Positions 7,136 through 16,082 are shown, counted from the first letter of the stretch. The stretch is 64,000 bases of DNA from SIG603 sp963621245 (GCA_963621245.1 CAVFCW010000003.1:124001-188000); one strand, 5' to 3'. Notes: generated from the sequence alone by a model not told the origin. Numbers and translations: made by a program.

Positions 7136-8308
7136 TTACTTAATTTTCTTTTTGCTTATCTTGTGTACCGCCAAACACAAAATAACAGTGATTATCATAT
7201 CAGGTAACGTGTTGCCGACCACAATATCAACATTCATCAGCAAGCGGTAAATAACAAAGCCGACAAGCCATATGACGAGATTTTTAATGTTTACGGACGC
7301 ACTCTCCGTGTTTTCTTTCAAAATAAAGAAATCGGCAATCTGAATTGCTATCATCGGCGCAAACACCGAACCGATAAAATAGAGAAAATCGCTGATGTCG
7401 TCAAGCGGAAGAAATACTGCGCCGAGCGTGCCGATTAAAGTTACAACGACAGCACTTAATTTACCGTTAATCTTTACGGAAAGTGTTTCACTCGAAATAC
7501 CGGCGGAATAGGCGTCCAAAAATGTGGTTGTAACCGTTGAGAACACGATTATCAAAAGGCCGGCAATGCCAAGTCCCGCCTTAACCATAATTTCAGCTAT
7601 GTCTGATTCAGCCGTGAAAATCGCCGCACCCATACCGATTACATACATCCAAACGCTAACTATACCGTAAGTTACGGCGCTTGCGGCAGTTGCCTTTAAA
7701 GGCTCTTTTGCTTCACGGGTATAGTCGCTTATAAGCGGAAGCCAAGAAAGCGGCATAGCCACAGAAAGTTCCACAGCCGCACCGAAACTAAGCCCGTAGC
7801 CGCTTATGTTTAAAGCTTTTCCTTTGCCGAAGATAATGAAACTCAGAGCAATCGTCAGAGCAAAAAGCATAGCCATTGCGGCAGTGTTTACTTTACCGAG
7901 GTTTTTAATTCCGATTAAAATCCAAAGCACTATCAAAGCGCCGATAACCAAGCACCAAACCCAGTTTCCCACGGCGAAAATTCCGTTTGCGGCAAGCGCA
8001 CCGTCATAAATCATAATAGCCGTCCAGCCCACAAGCTGAATGATGTTTAGTACCGAAAAGAGCAGAGCGCCATTGCTTCCGAAGCTCATCTTTGTGGTTT
8101 CCATGGCACTTTTTCTCACCTTTGCGCCAATAAGGCCCGAAAAGAAAAGCATAAGGCATCCTATGACGTGACCGAGCAAAATTGCGAGAAGTCCCTTTGA
8201 AAAACCGAGCGGAGCAAAATAAGTGCCTGTTGAAATTTCCGCAATGGAAACCGCCGCGCCGAACCAGATAAGGCCGTTTTCAAAAGCCGAAGTGCGTTTT
8301 TCTTCCAT
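7136..8308 (-). CDS. cytX: Hydroxymethylpyrimidine transporter, CytX-like (NCS1 family)
   Basis: A 390-residue polytopic membrane protein of the nucleobase:cation symporter-1 (CodB/cytosine permease) family with about 12 hydrophobic segments. The start MEEKRTSAFENG is chosen because GGAGG lies nine bases upstream; the frame is open 13 codons further but without a ribosome site. The position directly after thiD in a TPP-riboswitch operon points to uptake of the thiamine pyrimidine precursor (HMP) rather than cytosine. It begins one base after the thiD stop codon. Confidence 0.88.
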   Translation of the reverse strand: MEEKRTSAFENGLIWFGAAVSIAEISTGTYFAPLGFSKGLLAILLGHVIGCLMLFFSGLIGAKVRKSAMETTKMSFGSNGALLFSVLNIIQLVGWTAIMIYDGALAANGIFAVGNWVWCLVIGALIVLWILIGIKNLGKVNTAAMAMLFALTIALSFIIFGKGKALNISGYGLSFGAAVELSVAMPLSWLPLISDYTREAKEPLKATAASAVTYGIVSVWMYVIGMGAAIFTAESDIAEIMVKAGLGIAGLLIIVFSTVTTTFLDAYSAGISSETLSVKINGKLSAVVVTLIGTLGAVFLPLDDISDFLYFIGSVFAPMIAIQIADFFILKENTESASVNIKNLVIWLVGFVIYRLLMNVDIVVGNTLPDMIITVILCLAVHKISKKKIK

Positions 8309-8309
8309 A

Positions 8310-9122
8310 TTATTTCGCCTCCTCGGAGTATTTGCCCTTAAGGTCAAAGGCGTGATTCATAGGTCCAGAACCTTTTCCGAGATCGAGCATAGCCGACAAA
8401 GCGTCGGAGATATACTCCTTTGCTCTTCTCACAGAATCGTTCAGTGAAAATCCCTTTGCGAGATTGGAAGCGATCGCACTCGAAAGAGTGCATCCCGTGC
8501 CGTGCGTGTTGGGATTATCAATGCGCTTGCCGTTAAACCAAGTGAGTTCGTCGTTTGCATAAAGCAAATCGTTTGCATCGTTCACGCAGTGACCTCCTTT
8601 TACCAAAACGGCACAACCGTATCTGTCGCCTATCTCCTTAGCGGCTGTGGTCATATCTTCTTCTGTCTCAATCTTGCGGCCAGAGAGAACCTCAGCCTCG
8701 GGAATGTTCGGCGTAATGAGAGTAGAAATCGGCAGCAACTCTTCAATTAAAGTTTCCACCGCATCGTTTTTCATGAGAGCCGAACCCGACGTTGCAACCA
8801 TAACGGGGTCTACAACAATATTTTTTACACCATAGTATCTTAATCGCTCGGAAATAACACGGATAAGTTCGCTTGAAGAAACCATACCGATTTTTACGGC
8901 GTCGGGATAAATATCTTCAAAAACTGCGTCTATCTGTTGTTTCAAAAAATCCGGTGTTGACTCCAGAATTGCTCTGACTCCTGTCGTGTTCTGAGCCGTG
9001 AGCGCCGTTACGGCACTCATGGCGTAAACGCCGTTCATCGTCATCGTCTTAATATCTGCCTGAATACCGGCGCCTCCACTGCAGTCGCTTCCTGCAATGG
9101 TCAATGCTGTTTTCATTTTCAT
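8310..9122 (-). CDS. thiD: Hydroxymethylpyrimidine / HMP-phosphate kinase
   Basis: A 270-residue ribokinase-fold kinase that phosphorylates HMP to HMP-P and then HMP-PP for thiamine synthesis. The N-terminal signature ALTIAGSDCSGGAGIQADIKT binds the pyrimidine. DPVMVATSGSALM and the C-terminal anion hole NTHGTGCTLSSAIASN complete the active site. A ribosome site (AAAGGAG) stands eight bases before the ATG. It sits third in the salvage operon, after thiM and thiE and before the transporter. Confidence 0.96.
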   Translation of the reverse strand: MKMKTALTIAGSDCSGGAGIQADIKTMTMNGVYAMSAVTALTAQNTTGVRAILESTPDFLKQQIDAVFEDIYPDAVKIGMVSSSELIRVISERLRYYGVKNIVVDPVMVATSGSALMKNDAVETLIEELLPISTLITPNIPEAEVLSGRKIETEEDMTTAAKEIGDRYGCAVLVKGGHCVNDANDLLYANDELTWFNGKRIDNPNTHGTGCTLSSAIASNLAKGFSLNDSVRRAKEYISDALSAMLDLGKGSGPMNHAFDLKGKYSEEAK

Positions 9123-9160
9123 GATAATTGCTCCTTTCGATTTTCAGCATTATTTTATAT

Positions 9161-9193
9161 AGCGGCATAAGGTGGTGCCCCCAATCTGCCGCT
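9161..9193. repeat. Inverted repeat between thiE and thiD
   Basis: AGCGGCA and TGCCGCT form a perfect 7-bp stem around a 19-base loop in the 123-base gap between thiD and thiE. There is no T-run, so it is not a standard terminator. It may stabilise the mRNA or be a small repetitive element. Confidence 0.4.
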
Positions 9194-9245
9194 TGAAGCA
9201 CTTAGCTCTTTTCTCAGAAAAAGCCGAAATGCTTTCAGTCTGATT

Positions 9246-9887
9246 TTATGCGTTCACCATGTCTTCCGAGAGTTTTCTGAGTTTTCGGCACTCGGTCTCG
9301 ATATCTTCAGCGGCGAAAATTGCGCTTACCATAGCGACTCCGTCCACGCCCGTACCCGAAAGACATGATATGTTTGATTTTCCGATACCGCCGATTGCAA
9401 CCACGGGAACATCTACAGCCGCACAAATATCGCGAAGAGTTTCTTTTGAGAGAACGCAAGCGTCCGTTTTGGTTGATGTGGCGAACACTGCGCCCACACC
9501 AAGGCAGTCCGCTCCGTTTTTCACGGCTTTGACGGCTTCCTCGACCGAATGTGCGGAAACGCCTATAATCATATCGTCACCGACAATTTTTCTTACCTCG
9601 GAAACCTCCATATCGTCCTGACCGACATGAATGCCGTCTGCGTGGCATTTTACGGCAACTTCTACATTGTCATTTATGAAAAACGGCACGCCGTAACGCT
9701 TGCAAAGCGCACGAATCTCGATAGCTTCATTCAAAAAAGCCTCGTCGTCAAGTTTCTTCTCTCTTAGCTGCACGCAGGTTACACCGCCTTTTAGAGCCGA
9801 CTCGACCTGTTCGTATAAACTTTGTTTGCCGGTCCAAGCCCTGTCGGTCACGGCATAGAGCAGCATGGTTTTTTTATCGCACTTCAT
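9246..9887 (-). CDS. thiE: Thiamine-phosphate synthase
   Basis: A 213-residue TIM-barrel enzyme joining HMP-PP and thiazole phosphate to thiamine phosphate. Visible motifs are YAVTDR (N-terminus), VQLREKKLDDE (pyrophosphate and Mg2+ binding), FINDNVEVAVKCHADGIHVGQDD, and GVGAVFATSTK followed by VAIGGIGKSN (phosphate loop). It overlaps thiM by 14 bases, which suggests coupled translation. Confidence 0.96.
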   Translation of the reverse strand: MKCDKKTMLLYAVTDRAWTGKQSLYEQVESALKGGVTCVQLREKKLDDEAFLNEAIEIRALCKRYGVPFFINDNVEVAVKCHADGIHVGQDDMEVSEVRKIVGDDMIIGVSAHSVEEAVKAVKNGADCLGVGAVFATSTKTDACVLSKETLRDICAAVDVPVVAIGGIGKSNISCLSGTGVDGVAMVSAIFAAEDIETECRKLRKLSEDMVNA

Positions 9888-10695
9888 ACTTTGCGCCTTT
9901 CTCCAGCATATCGGGTGTCATATTGTAAATCGCATCTATTATGTAATTTCTGTATGTTGAGTTGCCGTCCTTTTCGCAAAGTCTTGCATAAGCCACTTCT
10001 CCCGCATAACCCATAGCCGAAACAGCCGCTGCGGCAGCCTCCAAAACATTATCTTGATTTGCGGTAACAAAAGCGGCTGTCAAAGCCGACAACTGGCATC
10101 CCGTTCCCGTAATCGAGGACATCATGGGGTGTCCGCCACGCAGAACATACGCAGTCTTTTCATCGGCTACAATATCGATTGCGCCTGTAACCGCTATAAC
10201 CGCACCGGTCTTTTTTGCAAAAACTTTTACAAACGAAACGGCATCGTCAAGATTTTCTTCCGTCACCTTGTCGGCAATGTCGGCGTCCACGCCCTTTGTC
10301 GTGCCGTTTCCCATGGCCAAGGTTTTAATCTCGGAGATATTGCCTCTGATAACGGAAAATTTGATATTTTCAAGAAGTTTCAAAGCTGTTTCCGTTCTAA
10401 GTTTTGATGCACCAACTCCAACGGGGTCCAATACGACGGGATGGCCGAGTTCGTTTGCCTTTTTGCCCGCAATAAGCATGGACTCGACCGTTCGGCTGTT
10501 GAGCGTGCCGATGTTGATGTTAAGTCCCGAACATATCGAGGTGATTTCCGCTACCTCGTCCTTATCGTCCGCCATAATGGGAGAAGCTCCGGCGGCAAGC
10601 AAGATATTTGCGCAGTCGTTAACGGTCACATAATTTGTTATGTTATGAATTAACGGCGCTTTCTTTCGTACATTTTCGAATTCGTTTTTAAACAA
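9874..10695 (-). CDS. thiM: Hydroxyethylthiazole kinase
   Basis: A 273-residue ribokinase-like enzyme that phosphorylates the salvaged thiazole moiety. Signatures are PLIHNITNYVTVNDCANILLA, GASPIMADD, VLDPVGVGAS and the anion hole SSITGTGCQLSALTAAF. It is the first gene behind the TPP riboswitch. There is no thiC, thiG or thiS nearby, so this operon salvages thiamine precursors rather than making them. Confidence 0.96.
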   Translation of the reverse strand: MFKNEFENVRKKAPLIHNITNYVTVNDCANILLAAGASPIMADDKDEVAEITSICSGLNINIGTLNSRTVESMLIAGKKANELGHPVVLDPVGVGASKLRTETALKLLENIKFSVIRGNISEIKTLAMGNGTTKGVDADIADKVTEENLDDAVSFVKVFAKKTGAVIAVTGAIDIVADEKTAYVLRGGHPMMSSITGTGCQLSALTAAFVTANQDNVLEAAAAAVSAMGYAGEVAYARLCEKDGNSTYRNYIIDAIYNMTPDMLEKGAKYEVR

Positions 10696-10752
10696 TATTC
10701 TCTCTCCTTGTGAAAAATTTTCTTAAAAACGGGGTACCGGTTTAGTAATCAA

Positions 10753-10792
10753 ACAAAAAAAACAGGAGACAATCCCGTCGGATGTCTCCTGT
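10753..10792 (-). terminator. Riboswitch-controlled terminator before thiM
   Basis: On the minus strand ACAGGAGAC (read from 10792) pairs perfectly with GTCTCCTGT (10762-10770), followed by at least seven T. It lies just after the TPP aptamer. The leader 5' end (AAAACAGG, near 10888-10895) can pair with the 3' arm (CCTGTTTT) as a possible antiterminator. Confidence 0.88.
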
Positions 10793-10795
10793 AAT

Positions 10796-10888
10796 AAGCT
10801 TGCATATGACTTCCTACGGCGGCATTACCCGCATCAGGTAAAGGGTCGAAGTTAGGTTACTTCCTCTCAGCCTGCCACACAAGCTCCC
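10796..10888 (-). promoter_or_regulatory. TPP riboswitch (THI element)
   Basis: On the minus strand the conserved TPP-aptamer blocks appear in order: CTGAGAGGAAG, ACCTGATGCGGGTAATGCC and GCCGTAGGAAGT. They are closed by a P1 stem (AGCTTG with CAAGCT). Binding of thiamine pyrophosphate is expected to favour the downstream terminator and shut off thiM-thiE-thiD-cytX. Confidence 0.95.
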
Positions 10889-10907
10889 CTGTTTTTAGTT
10901 TATCTGC

Positions 10908-10936
10908 ATTATACGCCTTATTTTACGAAAATACAA
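10908..10936 (-). promoter_or_regulatory. Promoter of the TPP-riboswitch operon
   Basis: TTGTAT (10931-10936) and TATAAT (10908-10913) on the minus strand with a 17-base spacer. The RNA start would fall about 10 bases before the aptamer. Confidence 0.8.
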
Positions 10937-10971
10937 CAAAAAAAAGAACCGCAGTAAAAATCTGCGGTTCT
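10937..10971 (-). terminator. Intrinsic terminator after yajC
   Basis: The perfect 10-bp stem AGAACCGCAG/CTGCGGTTCT (10945-10954 with 10962-10971) is followed on the minus strand by eight T. It ends right beside the -35 box of the next promoter. Confidence 0.9.
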
Positions 10972-10986
10972 TGTCGCTAAGTAGAA

Positions 10987-11319
10987 TTACTTTTTCTCCT
11001 CGGTCTCGTTTGCCGAATCGACTGAGCCGATAGCCCATCTCTTAATGCGAAGCTTTGTGCGGTCTGTACCTGTCTCGAGAATGACGGAATCTGTCTCCTC
11101 TTTGATAGCTACGATCTTTCCGCTGATGCCGCCGATTGTTGTGATCTCGTCACCAACCTGAGCGTTGCTTCTCATCTGAGCCTCCTGCTTCTTTCTCTTG
11201 TTCTGCGGTCTGAAGAACAGGAAATAAAGAAGACCGATAAATACGGCATAGATAACAAGCATCAATATCATGGATCTTGATGAGCCGGAGCTTGCGGTTG
11301 TTAAAGCAATAGAATTCAT
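10987..11319 (-). CDS. yajC: Preprotein translocase accessory subunit YajC
   Basis: A 110-residue protein with one N-terminal membrane helix (SMILMLVIYAVFIGLLYFLFF) followed by the family signature FFRPQNKRKKQEAQMRSNAQVGDEITTIGGISGKIVAI. YajC associates with SecDF and the SecYEG translocon at the membrane. It follows queA-tgt, a common bacterial arrangement (queA-tgt-yajC), but here has its own promoter in the 83-base gap after tgt. Confidence 0.95.
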   Translation of the reverse strand: MNSIALTTASSGSSRSMILMLVIYAVFIGLLYFLFFRPQNKRKKQEAQMRSNAQVGDEITTIGGISGKIVAIKEETDSVILETGTDRTKLRIKRWAIGSVDSANETEEKK

Positions 11320-11366
11320 TCTATATAAGTCCTTTCCTTATACTTACTTTGTTTGTAACTTTTTCT

Positions 11367-11395
11367 ATTCTATCAAAAGAACAGATTTTAATCAA
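11367..11395 (-). promoter_or_regulatory. Promoter of yajC
   Basis: TTGATT (11390-11395) and TAGAAT (11367-11372) on the minus strand with a 17-base spacer, in the gap between tgt and yajC. Confidence 0.6.
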
Positions 11396-11402
11396 GAAGA
11401 AT

Positions 11403-12533
11403 TTATATTCTTTTTGAAATTACGTCTATATTGTCTTTGTAGAATTCCTCAAAACGGTTTTCGTCCAGTGCGTCCCTTATGTCCTGCATGAGATGATTGT
11501 AGAAATAGAGGTTATGCATAACAGCAAGCCTCATGCCGAGCATCTCGTTTGCCTTGAAAAGGTGATGAACATATGCTCTTGTGAATTTCTGACATGTGGG
11601 GCAACCGCACTTTTCATCGATTGGCTTTTCGTCGAGAGTATATTTTGCGTTGTTTAAGTTTCTAATTCCCTCGTGTGTGAAAAGCTGACCGTGACGAGCG
11701 TTTCTTGTCGGCATTACGCAGTCGAAAAGGTCGACGCCTCTTCTCACAGCCTCGAGAATATTTGCAGGCGTTCCGACTCCCATAAGATAACGTATTTTGT
11801 TCTCGGGCGCAAAAGGCTCAACCTGTTCGATAATGTGATACATAACGCTTGCCTCTTCACCGACGGCAAGACCGCCGATTGCGTAGCCGTCCAAATCAAG
11901 CTCGGCTATCGCCTTCATGTTGTCGATTCTCAAATCGTCAAAGGTACAGCCCTGATTTATGCCGAAAAGAAGCTGATTTTTATTCAGGGTTGTTTCTAGA
12001 GAATTGAGCCTTTTCATCTCGTCTTTACAGCGCTTGAGCCAACGAATGGTTCTTTCGCTTGAATTTTTGGCGTAGTTGTAAGGTGCGGGATTTTCAACAC
12101 ACTCGTCAAAAGCCATTGCAATAGTTGAAGCCAGGTTGGACTGAATTCTCATGCTCTCCTCGGGGCCCATGAAAATTCTGTGACCGTCGATGTGAGAAGC
12201 GAACGTGACGCCCTCTTCTTTGATGTTGCGCAGTTTTGCAAGAGAAAAAACCTGAAATCCGCCGCTGTCGGTGAGGACGGGGCCGCTCCAACCTGTGAAT
12301 TTTCTCACGCCGCCGAGCTTGTTAACAACGTCGTCGCCCGGTCTTAAGTGCATGTGGTAGGTATTGCAAAGCTGAACCTGACAATCGAGGTCTTTGAGGT
12401 CAAATGCAGAAACGCCGCCCTTGATTGCGCCGTCCGTTGCAACATTCATAAATGCGGGAGTTTGAACCGTGCCGTGAACGGTGATAAATTCGCCGCGTCT
12501 TGCCTTTCCCTCTTTGCTTATAAGCTTGTACAT
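11403..12533 (-). CDS. tgt: tRNA-guanine transglycosylase
   Basis: A 376-residue TIM-barrel enzyme that exchanges guanine-34 for preQ1 in tRNAs with GUN anticodons. The substrate-binding Asp lies in LTDSGGFQVFSL and the catalytic Asp in LFDCVMPTRNARHG. The zinc site is CGCPTCQKFTRAYVHH with a later MHN. The length is normal for the bacterial family. It starts directly after the queA stop codon, so the two steps of queuosine formation are co-transcribed. Confidence 0.97.
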   Translation of the reverse strand: MYKLISKEGKARRGEFITVHGTVQTPAFMNVATDGAIKGGVSAFDLKDLDCQVQLCNTYHMHLRPGDDVVNKLGGVRKFTGWSGPVLTDSGGFQVFSLAKLRNIKEEGVTFASHIDGHRIFMGPEESMRIQSNLASTIAMAFDECVENPAPYNYAKNSSERTIRWLKRCKDEMKRLNSLETTLNKNQLLFGINQGCTFDDLRIDNMKAIAELDLDGYAIGGLAVGEEASVMYHIIEQVEPFAPENKIRYLMGVGTPANILEAVRRGVDLFDCVMPTRNARHGQLFTHEGIRNLNNAKYTLDEKPIDEKCGCPTCQKFTRAYVHHLFKANEMLGMRLAVMHNLYFYNHLMQDIRDALDENRFEEFYKDNIDVISKRI

Positions 12534-13616
12534 TTATTCACTCTCCTTATCTTCTTTTTTTCCGTCCGCATTTTTGTAGATGAACATGGCGTCACCGAAG
12601 CTGAAGAATCTGTAACGCTCCTTCACAGCCTCTTTGTATGCGTTCAAAATGTTCTCACGACCCGCAAGTGCCGAAACGAGCATGACAAGCGTGCTCTCGG
12701 GGAGGTGGAAGTTTGTGATAAGGCAGTCTATTCCCTTAAATTCAAAGCCGGGATAAATAAATATATCCGTCCAGCCGGAACTCTCTTTAAAGCATCCCTC
12801 TATTTTTGCAACCGACTCTATGGTGCGGCAGCTTGTTGTGCCAACGGCAATAACTCTGCCGCCGTTTTTCTTTGTCTCGTTGATCAAATCAGCTGTTGAC
12901 TGCGGCATGTAGTAGTGCTCGGAGTGCATTTTGTGATCGGTTATGTTCTCTGCGCTTACGGGGCGGAATGTTCCGAGTCCCACGTGAAGTGTGACAAATC
13001 CCGTTTTGATTCCCTTTGCCCTTATTTTATCGAGAAGTTCTTCCGTGAAATGAAGTCCAGCTGTCGGAGCGGCGGCAGAACCCACCTCGTGGGAATAAAC
13101 GGTCTGATATCTCTCTTTATCCTTAAGTTTCTCCTTTATGTAAGGCGGAAGCGGCATCTGACCGACCTTATCGAGTACGGCAAAGAAATTGTTTCCCTCG
13201 TAGTCAAATTTGATTATTCTGTTTCCGTCGTCGTGAACGTCAATAACCTCACAACGAAGTATACCGTCGCCGAAAACGAATTTTGTGCCTTTTTTCGCAC
13301 GCTTTCCGGGGCCTGCAAGAGCCTCCCAAGTGTCGTTTCCGAGGTTCTTGAGCAAAAGAAACTCAACGTGAGCGCCTGTCTCCTCTTTGATTCCGTAAAT
13401 TCTTGCGGGAAGAACTCTTGAATCGTTGAGAATAAGGCAGTCGCCGGGCACGAGCATATCCACGATATCGTAAAAATGCTTGTGAGCGGTTTCTCCCGTC
13501 TCGATGTTGAGCGTGAGAAGACGCGATGCGTCTCTTTTCTCGAGAGGAGTTTGAGCTATAAGCTCCTCGGGCAAATCGAAATAATAGTCGCTTGTTTTGG
13601 TAAATTTATTTTCCAT
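12534..13616 (-). CDS. queA: S-adenosylmethionine:tRNA ribosyltransferase-isomerase
   Basis: A 360-residue QueA, converting preQ1-tRNA to epoxyqueuosine-tRNA with SAM. Signatures are FDLPEELIAQTPLEKRDASRLL (N-terminus), LPLPPYIKE, SAAAPTAGLHFT and HVGLGTFRPV. The start MENKFTKTSDYYF is preferred because GGAAAGG lies about eight bases upstream; the frame is open ten more codons but without a ribosome site. A promoter lies about 45 bases upstream. Confidence 0.96.
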   Translation of the reverse strand: MENKFTKTSDYYFDLPEELIAQTPLEKRDASRLLTLNIETGETAHKHFYDIVDMLVPGDCLILNDSRVLPARIYGIKEETGAHVEFLLLKNLGNDTWEALAGPGKRAKKGTKFVFGDGILRCEVIDVHDDGNRIIKFDYEGNNFFAVLDKVGQMPLPPYIKEKLKDKERYQTVYSHEVGSAAAPTAGLHFTEELLDKIRAKGIKTGFVTLHVGLGTFRPVSAENITDHKMHSEHYYMPQSTADLINETKKNGGRVIAVGTTSCRTIESVAKIEGCFKESSGWTDIFIYPGFEFKGIDCLITNFHLPESTLVMLVSALAGRENILNAYKEAVKERYRFFSFGDAMFIYKNADGKKEDKESE

Positions 13617-13658
13617 AATATAATCCTTTCCGTGCAAAACACTCACACAGTAACATCT

Positions 13659-13687
13659 ATAATAAGATAGATGGGCAAAACTTGCAA
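13659..13687 (-). promoter_or_regulatory. Promoter of queA-tgt
   Basis: TTGCAA (13682-13687) and TATTAT (13659-13664) on the minus strand with a 17-base spacer. It is back-to-back with the plus-strand promoter of the lysine riboswitch. Confidence 0.65.
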
Positions 13688-13714
13688 GAAAAATCAGAAA
13701 TTATCGGAAATAAA

Positions 13715-13743
13715 TTGACAATCGGTATTTTTTAATGTATGAT
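13715..13743 (+). promoter_or_regulatory. Promoter of the lysine riboswitch / asd-dapA-dapB operon
   Basis: TTGACA (13715-13720) and TATGAT (13738-13743) with a 17-base spacer, just ahead of the L-box aptamer. Confidence 0.82.
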
Positions 13744-13747
13744 ACCA

Positions 13748-13897
13748 AAAGAAGATAGAGGTGCAGCAATCATCAGTAGTGCATTTGAGATTTCCGAGTC
13801 TTTGAGAATGTGCGAAAGGGAAAGTTGCCGAAGGGACAGCCTTGCGGAAAAGTCTGTCTGCTGGTTATACGGTTAAGAGCCGTATGACTGTCATCAA
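13748..13897 (+). promoter_or_regulatory. Lysine riboswitch (L-box)
   Basis: The conserved L-box blocks appear in order: AGATAGAGGTGC near 13753, CATCAGTAGTGC, GAAAGGGAAAGTTGCCGAAGGG, then CTGGTTATACGGTT, closed by GACTGTCATC. It controls lysine-pathway genes, fitting asd-dapA-dapB directly downstream. Lysine binding should favour the terminator at 13965. Confidence 0.92.
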
Positions 13898-13912
13898 AAA
13901 TTGATGGAGCGC

Positions 13913-13946
13913 TATCGAATACCGCATACATTGGCGGCTTTCGATA
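13913..13946 (+). promoter_or_regulatory. Leader hairpin between L-box and terminator
   Basis: TATCGAA and TTCGATA flank an inner CCGC/GCGG pairing, forming a stem between the aptamer and the terminator. It may be part of the expression platform. Its exact role is not determined here. Confidence 0.45.
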
Positions 13947-13964
13947 TATTCTTTTAATGCTGAT

Positions 13965-13991
13965 GGCCGGTTTTCTAACCGGTCTTTTTTT
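13965..13991 (+). terminator. Riboswitch-controlled terminator before asd
   Basis: CCGGTT/AACCGG with flanking pairs and a four-base loop is followed by TCTTTTTTT. It lies about 100 bases before the asd start and is the attenuator of the lysine riboswitch. Confidence 0.88.
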
Positions 13992-14088
13992 GGCATTAAG
14001 CGCGTGTTTTTCGGGGATTTGTAAACTGCGGTTAAATTTTCACGATACCCCGGCACGAAGATTAAGCGAAGAAAGGTAAGAATCAAAC

Positions 14089-15168
14089 ATGAAGAAGTAC
14101 AACGTAGGCATCATCGGATGCACAGGTATGGTCGGTCAGAGATTCGCAACACTGCTTGAGAATCACCCGTGGTTCACGGTTAAGGCACTCGCCGCTAGCG
14201 CAAGAAGCGCAGGCAAAACCTACGAAGAGGCTGTAGGAAACAAATGGAAAATGTCGGCTCCCATTCCGGAGAGCATGAAAAATATTATCGTCGAGGACGC
14301 TACAAACGATATCGACAGCATCGTCTCAAAGGTTGATTTCGTATTCTGCGCAGTCGACATGAAGAAGGACGAGATTAAAGCACTTGAGGAAAGCTACGCA
14401 AAGCACGAGTGCCCAGTTGTTTCCAACAACTCAGCTAACCGTGGCGTTAACGATGTTCCTATGGTTGTTCCCGAGATAAACGCAGACCACATCGAGGTAA
14501 TCAAGCACCAGAGAGAGCGCCTCGGCACAAAGAGAGGTTTCATCGCAGTTAAGTCGAACTGCTCACTTCAGAGCTATGTTCCCGCAATCACACCGCTTAT
14601 GGATCTCGGCGTAACAAAAGTTTTGGCTTGCACATATCAGGCAATTTCCGGCGCAGGAAAAACTTTCGAGACTTTCCCCGAGATTATCGATAACGTAATC
14701 CCGTTCATCGGCGGCGAGGAAGAGAAGAGCGAGCAGGAGCCCATGAAGCTTTGGGGTAAGGTTGAGAACGGCGTTATCGTTAATGCCACAACTCCGAACG
14801 TCACAGCTCAGTGCTTACGTGTTCCCGTTTCCGACGGCCACACAGCAGCAGTCTTTGTCTCACTCGACAAGAAAGTTTCAAAGGAAGAAATCATCAAGAG
14901 ATGGGAAACATTCTCTGGCCCCGCTCAGGAGCTCGGTCTTCCCAGCGCACCGAAGCAGTTCCTTCACTACTTCACAGAGGACAACCGTCCCCAGGCAAAG
15001 CTTGACCGCAACCTCGAGAACGGCATGGCTGTTTCAATCGGCAGATTGAGAGAAGACAGCCAGTACGACTGGAAGTTCGTCTGCCTCTCCCACAACACTT
15101 TAAGAGGCGCAGCAGGCGGCGGAGTTCTCCTTGCAGAGCTTCTTGCGGCTAAGGGATACTTTGACTAA
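14089..15168 (+). CDS. asd: Aspartate-semialdehyde dehydrogenase
   Basis: A 359-residue NADP-dependent enzyme reducing aspartyl phosphate to aspartate semialdehyde, the branch point to lysine, threonine and methionine. The N-terminal Rossmann motif is VGIIGCTGMVGQRF. The catalytic Cys lies in KSNCSLQSYVPAITPL. The C-terminal GRLREDSQYDWKFVCLSHNTLRG matches the archaeal/fungal-type ASADH branch rather than the classical E. coli type. It is first in the lysine operon, 19 bases before dapA. Confidence 0.95.
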   Translation: MKKYNVGIIGCTGMVGQRFATLLENHPWFTVKALAASARSAGKTYEEAVGNKWKMSAPIPESMKNIIVEDATNDIDSIVSKVDFVFCAVDMKKDEIKALEESYAKHECPVVSNNSANRGVNDVPMVVPEINADHIEVIKHQRERLGTKRGFIAVKSNCSLQSYVPAITPLMDLGVTKVLACTYQAISGAGKTFETFPEIIDNVIPFIGGEEEKSEQEPMKLWGKVENGVIVNATTPNVTAQCLRVPVSDGHTAAVFVSLDKKVSKEEIIKRWETFSGPAQELGLPSAPKQFLHYFTEDNRPQAKLDRNLENGMAVSIGRLREDSQYDWKFVCLSHNTLRGAAGGGVLLAELLAAKGYFD

Positions 15169-15186
15169 GCCGAAAGGATAATCAAG

Positions 15187-16074
15187 ATGAAAAAAGTTAT
15201 ATTTGAAGGCTCGGGCGTTGCTCTTGTAACGCCCTTCGACGAAAACGGAAAGGTGAACTACCCCGTTCTCGAAAAGCTTATTGATTTTCACATTGAGAAC
15301 GGAACGGACGCCATTGTTTCCGTTGCCACAACGGGCGAGGGCGCAACACTCTCAACCGAGGAGCATGTCGAAGCCGCAAAATTCACGATAGATAAGGTTG
15401 CGGGCAGAATTCCCGTAATCGTAAGCACGGGCAGCAACGACACCGCTTATGCGGTCGAGCTCTCCAAAGAAGCCGAAAAAATCGGTGCGGACGGACTTTT
15501 GCTCGTCACACCTTACTACAACAAGACAACCCAGAAGGGTCTTGTTGAGAGCTTCACATACATTGCCGACAGAGTTAATCTGCCGTGCGTTCTCTACAAC
15601 GTTCCGTCAAGAACGGGCATGACAATTCAGCCGAAAACTTATTTTGAGCTTTCAAAGCATCCGAACATCGTCGCAACAAAAGAGGCAAGCGGAAACATTG
15701 CGCTCGCCATGGAAACAATAAATCTTTGCGGAGACGACCTCACGATTTATTCGGGCGAGGACTACCTCACCTATTCTCTCATGACTCTCGGCGCAAAGGG
15801 CGTTATCTCTGTTTTTGCCAACGCTATGCCGCGTGAGCTCCATAATCTTTGCAAGGCTTGCCTTGACGGCAACTATGCCGCCGCAAGAGAGATGAACCTC
15901 AAGTATTTTGAGCTTATGCAAGGATTCTTCATGGAAGTTAACCCCATTCCGATTAAGGAAGCCATGAATATGATGGGCATGAATGTCGGCAACTGCCGTC
16001 TCCCACTCACCACAATGAGCGAAGAAAACCACGAAAAGCTTGAAAATATGCTTAAGAAGTATTCTTTAATCTGA
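15187..16074 (+). CDS. dapA: 4-hydroxy-tetrahydrodipicolinate synthase
   Basis: A 295-residue TIM-barrel aldolase condensing pyruvate with aspartate semialdehyde. Visible motifs are the start GVALVTPFDENGKV, TTGEGATLSTEEH, the catalytic Tyr in LYNVPSRTGM and the Schiff-base Lys in VATKEASGN. The length is standard. It lies between asd and dapB with short gaps. Confidence 0.97.
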   Translation: MKKVIFEGSGVALVTPFDENGKVNYPVLEKLIDFHIENGTDAIVSVATTGEGATLSTEEHVEAAKFTIDKVAGRIPVIVSTGSNDTAYAVELSKEAEKIGADGLLLVTPYYNKTTQKGLVESFTYIADRVNLPCVLYNVPSRTGMTIQPKTYFELSKHPNIVATKEASGNIALAMETINLCGDDLTIYSGEDYLTYSLMTLGAKGVISVFANAMPRELHNLCKACLDGNYAAAREMNLKYFELMQGFFMEVNPIPIKEAMNMMGMNVGNCRLPLTTMSEENHEKLENMLKKYSLI

Positions 16075-16082
16075 GGTGAAAC

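Noticed and set aside
9161..9193. Terminator between thiD and thiE
   Set aside because: The stem has no T-run and a long loop, and the genes on both sides belong to one pathway operon.
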